64,000 nt of DNA, from NCBI GenBank assembly GCA_964463485.1, contig CAYXDO010000048.1, positions 1 through 64,000 on the forward strand. The letters run 5' to 3'. Shown here one piece after another: positions 58,561 to 64,000 of this stretch. The translations under genes and the position numbers were made by a program. This DNA is from CAYXDO01 sp964463485. GTDB lineage: Bacteria > Myxococcota > Kuafuiibacteriia > Kuafuiibacteriales > Kuafuiibacteriaceae. The stretch's first letter is position 1; the number at the start of each line of letters is the position of its first letter. The notes under the pieces were generated by a model. That model had not been told where the DNA came from and searched no databases. It saw only the letters and a program-made list of their open reading frames with translations.

Positions 58561-59493
58561 ATGAGCCTATCTTCAGAGCTTCGGCAAGAGCTCACCGACC
58601 TGGTGACCCAGAACTCGGTGGTCCTTTTCATGAAAGGCACGAGGCAAACGCCGCAGTGCGGATTCTCGGCGGCGGTGACCTCGATCCTGGACGAGCTGAT
58701 CGATGAATATCAGACGGTGAACGTGCTCGCGCGCGCGGACATTCGGGAGGGAGTCAAAGCCTTCTCCGAGTGGCCGACCATCCCGCAGCTCTACGTTCGC
58801 GGCGAGTTCGTCGGAGGCGCGGACATCGTGCGTGACTTGTTTCAGAAGGGGGAGCTTCAGAAGCTGCTTGGAGTCACCGAGAAGGCGGTGGAACCGCCCA
58901 AGCTGACGGTGACCGACCGCGCGGCCAAGGAGCTCATGGGAGCGCTCTCCGGAGCCGCGCCGGGAGAGATCGTGCGGTTCGAGGTCGACCGCAATTACAA
59001 CTTCGGTCTGAGTCTCGATCAACCGACCCCGACGGACTTGGTGGTCGAGGCGGGCGGCATCAAGTTCGCGATGGACCGAGGGAGCGCGCGGCGCGCCGAC
59101 GGGACGGTCTTTGATTTTGCCGATCGGGGTCAAGGTTCTGGGTTCAAGATCAGCAATCCGAAGGAGCCGCCGAAGGTGCGGAGTATGTCGCCGAGCGAGC
59201 TCAAGGCCAAGTTGGACGCGAAGGAGCCGATGCACTTCTTCGACGTGCGAGGCGACGACGAGCGAAAGATCGCGAAGATCGAGGCCGCGAAGATGCTGGA
59301 TGCCAACGCGGAGAAGGAGCTCGAGGGTCTCGACAAGAAGGAGGCGGTGTTGGTGTTCCACTGCCACAGCGGTCGGCGCAGCATGGCGGCGGCGCAGCAC
59401 TTCCTAGGAAAGGGCTTCGTGAAAGTCTACAACCTGGACGGAGGCATCGACGCGTGGTCACGCGACGTGGATCCGTCGGTACCGAGATATTGA
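58561..59493 (+). CDS. Monothiol glutaredoxin fused to a Cys-less A-type domain and a rhodanese
   Basis: The ATG at 58561 gives a 310-residue three-domain protein. Residues about 5-105 are Grx4-type monothiol glutaredoxin with FMKGTRQTPQCGFS (active Cys33), WPTIPQLYV and GGADIVRDLFQKGEL. Residues about 113-200 resemble an A-type carrier (IscA/HesB): LTVTDRAAKELMGAL and VEAGGIKFAMD. The usual Cys in the CxC and C positions are replaced (GQGSGFKI), so Fe-S binding is unlikely there. Residues 208-305 are rhodanese with VFHCHSGRRSMAAAQHF (Cys268). It should deliver sulfur or Fe-S-related thiols. It diverges from XPB across 74 bp. Confidence 0.88.
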   Translation: MSLSSELRQELTDLVTQNSVVLFMKGTRQTPQCGFSAAVTSILDELIDEYQTVNVLARADIREGVKAFSEWPTIPQLYVRGEFVGGADIVRDLFQKGELQKLLGVTEKAVEPPKLTVTDRAAKELMGALSGAAPGEIVRFEVDRNYNFGLSLDQPTPTDLVVEAGGIKFAMDRGSARRADGTVFDFADRGQGSGFKISNPKEPPKVRSMSPSELKAKLDAKEPMHFFDVRGDDERKIAKIEAAKMLDANAEKELEGLDKKEAVLVFHCHSGRRSMAAAQHFLGKGFVKVYNLDGGIDAWSRDVDPSVPRY

Positions 59494-59497
59494 GACG

Positions 59498-59863
59498 TTA
59501 GCTGTGGCCCGGTGACAATGGAGCTGAGTCAGCCGGTCCAAGATTGAGAATCTCGGCTCGGTCCTCGTCTGACAAACCTGGGGCCGTGTGAACCGCGGTA
59601 TCAATCAATGCCAGGAGGATTTGGCCTGAAGCAGCCAAGAACCATCCGGCCGCCCACATGAGCGCGCTCAGGAGCATCCCGACAGTTGCGACCACGACGG
59701 CTGTACCCAGCCGGTCGCCAAGCACTACCAAGCCGCCAATCACAACCGAACACACGGCCAGCGTCATGCCTCCCCTGCGGATGCTTTCGCCAAGGGAGAC
59801 AAGAGCCCCGGTCATCGCGTAGCCTTGCTTGTACCTGGATTGAATCTTGCCCTTGTTGTTCAC
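59498..59863 (-). CDS. Small membrane protein, start uncertain
   Basis: The frame reads from GTG at 59863 (VNNKGKIQSRYKQGYAMTG) to give 121 residues; ATG at 59815 is possible. Two helices follow (TLAVCSVVIGGLVVLGDRLG and VVATVGMLLSALMWAAGWFLAAS in two parts) and a polar acidic tail. No family is recognised. The only neighbour upstream in this direction is the possible retropepsin remnant, and the end is 4 bp from the convergent Grx-fusion gene. Confidence 0.5.
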   Translation of the reverse strand: MNNKGKIQSRYKQGYAMTGALVSLGESIRRGGMTLAVCSVVIGGLVVLGDRLGTAVVVATVGMLLSALMWAAGWFLAASGQILLALIDTAVHTAPGLSDEDRAEILNLGPADSAPLSPGHS

Positions 59864-59864
59864 G

Positions 59865-60104
59865 CGCGCCCCATAGAAGAACGCGGAGTGTAGCTCCGGA
59901 GGCGCCGACTGGGTACGGCTTTCGCTCGAACAGCAACCAAGCCGCTCCGGTGTCGATGAGCGCCAAGTTCTGACGGGCATCGGACCCTACCAAACAGAAA
60001 GCGCACGCGGACAGGCGAACGCCCGCGTGTTCGCGGTCGATCCAGAACCGCGCTGAGCCCGTCGCCCACCCGGACGAGCCGACGATCAGCGACCGAGAGG
60101 CCAA
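59865..60104 (-). pseudogene. Possible truncated retropepsin-like aspartic protease
   Basis: A TTG-started frame that overlaps the DUF5678 stop by 19 bp reads GWATGSARFWIDREHAGVR, then CLVGSDARQNLALIDTGAAWLLFE. The hydrophobic-DTGA motif is the catalytic signature of clan AA aspartic proteases, and the surrounding strands fit. After about 75 residues the resemblance fades in all frames, and the second half of the fold cannot be read. The call is a damaged gene or a chance motif. Confidence 0.35.
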
Positions 60105-60508
60105 AGTTGGTCCACGTTCGCCATCAGAGTGTTTGAGCGAGCACCGGCCGCCCCAAGCCTCGCATCCAGCGCGTCCCAGCTCTCATCGACGTCGATCAGC
60201 TTGCCGTCTCTGAGCGCGACCCAGACCCCACGATACGCTTCGCAGTGCTCTTTCAGCCAGTTCATGTTGAGGTGCGGGTCGCCGCGTCCCGAGGCCGGCT
60301 TCGGCGGTCCAGGCATGGCCCTCGGCGGCGCGAGCACGTGCGGCCATTCTCCAAGATCCCCCTTCGCGGTCTCGATGAACTTGCGGGCCTCGGCCCCGCG
60401 CCCGGCCTCTACGAGCTCACAGATCTTCGCGCGCGACACCGCGCCCTCGTCGTTCGGGTCAGCCTCCTGGACATAACGCGGTCGAGGGTCGGCGCCAAAG
60501 TCGCGCAT
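60086..60508 (-). CDS. DUF5678-like small protein
   Basis: The ATG at 60508 gives 140 residues. Residues about 25-60 are helical (EGAVSRAKICELVEAGRGAEARKFIET), followed by a Pro-rich linker, and the C-terminal about 55 residues read NMNWLKEHCEAYRGVWVALRDGKLIDVDESWDALDARL in parts, which matches the DUF5678 pattern of a Y.G.WVA..G.L... module. Function is unknown. In several genomes this module lies next to aspartic proteases, which suits the neighbouring DTGA frame. Confidence 0.65.
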   Translation of the reverse strand: MRDFGADPRPRYVQEADPNDEGAVSRAKICELVEAGRGAEARKFIETAKGDLGEWPHVLAPPRAMPGPPKPASGRGDPHLNMNWLKEHCEAYRGVWVALRDGKLIDVDESWDALDARLGAAGARSNTLMANVDQLWPLGR

Positions 60509-60755
60509 GTCCGTGATGTGGATCGGAGGCTCGAGCGTCGCGAGAGTTCGACCTTCGGATACGATCGAACCTGTGCAAGCCGACGCTTCACGTGCCATCC
60601 TGCCGGCCGCGACCCAGAATTGGGACCGTCGCATGCCCCCGGTGAGTCGATCGAGCGGCCTTGCACGAGTCTCCAACGCCGCGACGTTTGCGCCTCGCCA
60701 CGCAATCGGGACGGGTCGGGCTCCTGTATCTATTCGATTCTTTTGAATCTTTCTA

Positions 60756-60829
60756 CGACCCCGACAGGAATTGAACCTGTGGCCTACGGTTTAGGAAACC
60801 GTCGCTCTATCCAACTGAGCTACGGGGTC
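60756..60829 (-). tRNA. tRNA-Arg (anticodon CCT)
   Basis: The minus strand folds as a complete cloverleaf of 74 nt. The acceptor stem GACCCCG pairs with CGGGGTC, D-arm GCTC/GAGC, anticodon stem ACGGT/ACCGT with loop TTCCTAA (CCT, reading AGG), T-arm ACAGG/CCTGT with TTCAATT loop, and discriminator G. The CCA is not encoded. It lies 125 bp from the integrase start, on its 5' side, which suggests it marks the element border. Confidence 0.95.
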
Positions 60830-60953
60830 CGAGCTTTTTCGGCTTACTTTTCGGTTACTTAGCGGGCCGCCGCACTTCCTTCGTTGTGCCGAGCTTCCAA
60901 CTTGTGCCGAACTTGTGCCAAGCTCCAGCGAATAGGAGCAAACGGGGGCACAC

Positions 60954-62075
60954 ATGGCAAGCACATCCGAGGGTCGAGTCTACAAGCGCGGCTCGGCGTG
61001 GTGGATCGACTTCAGCATCAACGGCCGACGCATCCGGGAGCGCGCAGGGCCGACGAAGGAGACCGCCAAGGCCCTTCTGGCGAAGCGCAAGGTCGAGACG
61101 TTCGAGGGCAAAAACTTCCCCGAAAAGCTCAAGCGTGACCTCACCGTGGGCCAGCTCCGCGATCTCTGGCTCGCGCACGCAACCGAGAAGGGCAAAGCCA
61201 CCGTCTCGAACGACCGTCAGAGGCTCGGCACGATCGTCGAGATCCTCGGCACAAACCGCAGGGTGTCCGATCTGACGTCCGAGGACATCGAGGCCTTAAA
61301 GCGGAAGCTTCGGGGTCGTCCGAGCCGCCGACGCATGCCGACCGCTGAGGTGATCGGGGTCGACGGGCAGAAAAGGAACGGCGCAGCGCGCGAGTTTCGG
61401 CCGCTGGGACCCGCCTCGGTCAACCGCCATTTGACCGTGCTTCGGAGCGCCTTGCGACTCGTCCGAAAGACTCATCCGCACAACGATCCGATGGCGGGCG
61501 TTGCAATGGAGACGGAACCCAACCCGCGGGGCGAGGAGTGGACGCAGGCCCAATACGAAGCGCTCCGCGACGCGGCCGACGAAAGGCTCCGGGTTGCAAT
61601 CATCTTGGCCTACTCGACGGGCGCCCGATGTGGCGAGCTCGCGAAGCTCCCCTGGAGCCGCGTTGACCTCGAGGCCGGCATCGTGACTTTCGAGGCCTCG
61701 ACAACCAAGACCAAGCGCACACGGATGGCTCCGCTCAACTCCGACGCGATCGGGGCCCTCAAGGCCTGGCGGACGCGGCAACGCGAAAACGGCTCGCCGA
61801 TCCCAATGAGTGATCCCGTGATTGGACTCAACCCCAACCTACTCAGCAACGGCTTTCGGCGACTGAGGCTCAAGCTCGGCTTCACCAACATCGTTCTGCA
61901 CTCGGCCCGCAACGCAGTCGTATCCGCGCTTGAACGCGCTGGAATCGGCGACATGACCGCAGGCGCGATCGTGGGTCACTCACTCGTGGAGACTCGACGC
62001 CGCTATTTGGTCATGCAGGCCCAAGACATCCGAAACGCGTCGGAACGAATGGAGAAGGTTCGCGCTGGGAAGTGA
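60954..62075 (+). CDS. Tyrosine recombinase/integrase
   Basis: The 373-residue protein has an N-terminal DNA-arm domain (GSAWWIDFSINGRRIRERAG), SAM-like core-binding domain (about 65-180) and a C-terminal catalytic domain with the tetrad: Arg in STGARCGELAKL, Lys in STTKTKRTR, HxxR as LHSARNAV, GH in IVGHSLVETRRRY, and Tyr in RRRYLVMQ. All are present, so it is predicted active. The next gene is 1 bp away on the other strand. Adjacent tRNA-Arg and following primase indicate an integrative element extending beyond the window. Confidence 0.9.
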   Translation: MASTSEGRVYKRGSAWWIDFSINGRRIRERAGPTKETAKALLAKRKVETFEGKNFPEKLKRDLTVGQLRDLWLAHATEKGKATVSNDRQRLGTIVEILGTNRRVSDLTSEDIEALKRKLRGRPSRRRMPTAEVIGVDGQKRNGAAREFRPLGPASVNRHLTVLRSALRLVRKTHPHNDPMAGVAMETEPNPRGEEWTQAQYEALRDAADERLRVAIILAYSTGARCGELAKLPWSRVDLEAGIVTFEASTTKTKRTRMAPLNSDAIGALKAWRTRQRENGSPIPMSDPVIGLNPNLLSNGFRRLRLKLGFTNIVLHSARNAVVSALERAGIGDMTAGAIVGHSLVETRRRYLVMQAQDIRNASERMEKVRAGK

Positions 62076-62076
62076 G

Positions 62077-63117
62077 TCACCGGGCCCGCTTCTTCCGCGC
62101 TCGCGCAACCTGTTTTTTCGTGCGGATCATCCGCTGCTTGGGGTCCATCTCACGTTCCTTGAAAGCCCTTTGAGCGACTCTGTGCGCGCACGAGCCCTCG
62201 CCGGGAGGTGGTTTGCAAAATCTCTGGTTCTTATTCGTCGCGTCAAACCAACGCGTGCATCGCTCATTCTCGCACCTCTGGGTCTTTCCTCGAACGAGCG
62301 CCGCGAGTCGTTCCCAAGCGATCACCGAAATCAGCGAAAAGCCATGGTTTGGACGAAGTGCCGAGTCCTCAACCCGAATCTCGACATCGCGCGCAAGGTC
62401 GGCGAGATACCTTTCGCCGTCCGCTTTCCGTGGGGAGTCAAGCAGACGCAAGGCTTGCGCGAAATGCTCGGCCGCATTCGCGAAGAACGCCGTCGGCTCA
62501 GAGTACCTCGAGAAGAATTCGGCCGAATCCAGCGCGGCAACGGGCCGCGTGTGTGCGAGAGGCTCGTGATTCCATTCGTTGACCCACCGCTCGAGGGGCA
62601 CGCTTTCGATCGGACCCCAGTCTAGGCCTCGCGGTGACCGAGCGAGCGCCGTCGGTCGCCAACGCTCAATCGTCTCGAACCTATTGAAGTCCGCCGGATG
62701 GATCTCTGCCGGGCCCGCTTCTAGCCTCGCCGCCAAGCGCACGTCCGTCACAGACGATCGAGCTTCCGAGTAGCCCCAGCCGAAAGGGGAGCGAAAGCTT
62801 GTTCTTTGTTTGACGACAAACGGCCCGTGATCGAATGCTTCGACCTGTGGCCATTCGGTGAACTGGAACGTTCGCTGATGTAACAGCCCCAACGGTCCGA
62901 AGCGAGCGAACCACTTGGTGATTCGATCCGCGATCTCGGTCGGCGGATTCCAGTCTCGTTCAACCGACTGAAGCGCCGCTCCCAGTTCCGCGAGCTCGAG
63001 ACCTGCGGCGACCGGGTCAACCTGCTTCTCGCATGCGACCGCTCCGACCGCCGGCCGGATGCTCAGATCATGGATTTCGTACGAAGACGCGCTAAACCAT
63101 TTGAAGCTGTAGGCCAT
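62077..63117 (-). CDS. Element-borne protein with C-terminal CGNR-like zinc finger
   Basis: The ATG at 63117 gives 346 residues. The N-terminal 270 residues are not assigned. The end has Cys282, Cys287, Cys301 and Cys310 in RCENERCTRWFDATNKNQRFC followed by KPPPGEGSC and a basic tail (KKQVARARKKRAR). The spacing matches the CGNR/ABATE-type zinc finger found in regulators. It converges on the integrase with 1 bp between stops and diverges from the HTH gene, with an inverted repeat between them. Confidence 0.7.
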   Translation of the reverse strand: MAYSFKWFSASSYEIHDLSIRPAVGAVACEKQVDPVAAGLELAELGAALQSVERDWNPPTEIADRITKWFARFGPLGLLHQRTFQFTEWPQVEAFDHGPFVVKQRTSFRSPFGWGYSEARSSVTDVRLAARLEAGPAEIHPADFNRFETIERWRPTALARSPRGLDWGPIESVPLERWVNEWNHEPLAHTRPVAALDSAEFFSRYSEPTAFFANAAEHFAQALRLLDSPRKADGERYLADLARDVEIRVEDSALRPNHGFSLISVIAWERLAALVRGKTQRCENERCTRWFDATNKNQRFCKPPPGEGSCAHRVAQRAFKEREMDPKQRMIRTKKQVARARKKRAR

Positions 63118-63121
63118 TGTC

Positions 63122-63154
63122 GACTGACATATGAATGACAGAGACATATCAGTC
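63122..63154. promoter_or_regulatory. Inverted repeat in divergent regulator region
   Basis: GACTGA (63122-63127) and TCAGTC (63149-63154) form a 6-bp inverted repeat, and GACATAT occurs twice (63126-63132 and 63143-63149). The site lies between the starts of the zinc-finger gene and the HTH gene and has the AT-rich look of an operator. A binding site for either product is plausible. Confidence 0.5.
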
Positions 63155-63175
63155 AAGCCGAGCGATACCAGACGC

Positions 63176-63400
63176 ATGGCGACGCCCGCAAGCAAACGAC
63201 ACCCCGACCCCGACCCCCAGACGCAGCTCGGGCTCTCGACGCGGGAGTGTGCGTCACGCGTGGGGGTCCACGATTTCACGATACGTCGCGCGATCTGGGA
63301 TGGTCAGCTCGCCCATTTTCGGGTCGGGCGCGCGGTCCGGATCCGGCCCGCGGATCTCGCCGCGTGGGTCGACGGGCTTGTCCGGGGCGGGGCTCGATGA
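63176..63400 (+). CDS. Excisionase-like helix-turn-helix protein
   Basis: The ATG at 63176 gives 74 residues with the MerR/Xis-type HTH (LSTRECASRVGVHDFTIRRAIWDGQLAHFRVGRAVRIRPADLAAW in consecutive parts). A longer start at 63131 exists but would cover the inverted repeat. Such small proteins direct excision or repress early genes in integrative elements. It overlaps the next gene by ATGA. Confidence 0.8.
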   Translation: MATPASKRHPDPDPQTQLGLSTRECASRVGVHDFTIRRAIWDGQLAHFRVGRAVRIRPADLAAWVDGLVRGGAR

Positions 63401-63567
63401 GTATGCCCGCCCGGGTGACGCCCGACCCATCTCGACCGTACCGACCGATCCAGCGATCGCGGATCCGCGCTCTGCGCCCGCACCTCGATCATCTCCGGCG
63501 ACTCGTCACCGAGCTCACCAGACTGATCATGGCACCACCGATCGACGCACACGGGGGCGAGCCATGA
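63397..63567 (+). CDS. Small 56-residue protein, unknown
   Basis: The ATG overlaps the HTH stop (ATGA) and the stop overlaps the primase start (ATGA), so a real gene is likely from context alone. The protein is basic and helical (RIRALRPHLDHLRRLVTEL) with no known domain. A small accessory role for replication or excision is guessed. Confidence 0.5.
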   Translation: MSMPARVTPDPSRPYRPIQRSRIRALRPHLDHLRRLVTELTRLIMAPPIDAHGGEP

Positions 63568-64000
63568 CCGGCGCCGACAGCGACCGCGTCGCGGCGATCA
63601 AGCGCTCGCTGGACCCTGCCCGACTGATCTCGGGACTGGGGATCACCGCCCGGCAGTCAGGGCGAGAGTACCTGATCCGTTGCATGTGGCACGATGACTC
63701 GGACCCCTCATGCTCCATCAGGCTCACGCACGGTGAGACGTCGGTCCGATGCTACTCCTGCGGCGCGGTCGGTGACTCTCTCTCTCTCGTCGCAAAAGTC
63801 CGAGGCCTCGACCCGAGGACGGATTTCGTGCGCGTGCTTGAGGAAGCTGAGGCCCTCGTCGGGATGGCGCAGACGACGCCTCGGAGTCACCAGCTATCGA
63901 CGCCCGAGATCTCAGACGGCGACTTCGCGGACCTCGCTCGGGAATTGCTGCGCCTAGCACCGATCACCGGCCAGCCCGATGTGACGGAGTATGTCCGGTC
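63564..64000 (+). CDS. CHC2 zinc-finger DNA primase, truncated by window end
   Basis: From the ATG at 63564 (overlapping the previous stop), 145 residues are visible. The CHC2 zinc finger reads YLIRCMWHDDSDPSC, VRCYSCGAVGD: ligands C-x2-H and C-x2-C. The following helical part (LDPRTDFVRVLEEAEALV) continues to the edge. It should start primer synthesis for a replicating or mobilising element. The TOPRIM part must lie beyond the window. Confidence 0.88.
   Translation, partial: MTGADSDRVAAIKRSLDPARLISGLGITARQSGREYLIRCMWHDDSDPSCSIRLTHGETSVRCYSCGAVGDSLSLVAKVRGLDPRTDFVRVLEEAEALVGMAQTTPRSHQLSTPEISDGDFADLARELLRLAPITGQPDVTEYVR

Overview
The window looks like a high-GC chromosomal segment from a myxobacterium-like organism (Myxococcota, most likely the Polyangiales or Sandaracinaceae side). 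The grounds are the dense coding with many GTG and TTG starts and 1-4 bp stop/start overlaps, many small lipoproteins and Asp/Gly-rich exported proteins, a surface protein with a C-terminal tail like the MYXO-CTERM signal, an orphan Ser/Thr kinase with TPR-like tail, an NtrC-type regulator and an XPB-Bax1 pair. No database search was possible; assignments come from motifs and remembered family features.

Layout. 0-13 kb is mostly housekeeping or accessory metabolism: ArfB, an S46 dipeptidyl peptidase, a 58-bp tandem repeat tract, class II aldolase, M23 lipoprotein, TrmH-type methyltransferase, GNAT, an MBL-fold nuclease, a short selenoprotein W-like gene read through an in-frame TGA, an orphan 2-oxoacid dehydrogenase E1 beta, thioredoxin reductase and a sigma-54 activator. 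13-18 kb holds a TPR protein and two large polytopic proteins (YfhO-like and TMTC-like). 18.2-23.8 kb is a tightly overlapped four-gene operon: an unknown protein, two BrxD-like (DUF2791) ATPases and an Lhr/BrxHI-like helicase, without BREX methylase or PglZ. This is the best candidate for an undescribed defence-type system here.

24-30 kb carries two small unknowns, a Phd/VapC toxin-antitoxin pair, a thioesterase, a PolX homologue that appears polymerase-dead, an F420-reductase-like protein and an esterase. 30-35.4 kb (minus strand) is a compact run of exported or membrane proteins including a predicted C39-like cysteine peptidase and a metzincin lipoprotein, followed upstream by a HAL2-type phosphatase. 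35.6-43 kb has GST, M28 peptidase, Ser/Thr kinase, SDR, a barrel-like protein, the sorted surface protein and protoporphyrinogen oxidase.

43.3-50 kb is a surface-glycan region: a SIS-epimerase fusion, a GHMP (HddA-like) kinase, two methyltransferases, a GT2 and a UGM-like flavoprotein, interrupted by a VapB with a truncated VapC. 50-55.9 kb has a large DUF1521-type protein with a GDPH autocleavage-type motif and two LuxR-type regulators flanking a PEMT/ICMT-like membrane methyltransferase. 55.9-59.5 kb holds Bax1-XPB and a glutaredoxin/A-type/rhodanese fusion. From tRNA-Arg(CCT) at 60.8 kb to the right edge is the start of an integrated element: tyrosine integrase, a zinc-finger protein, an excisionase-like HTH protein and a CHC2 primase cut by the window end.
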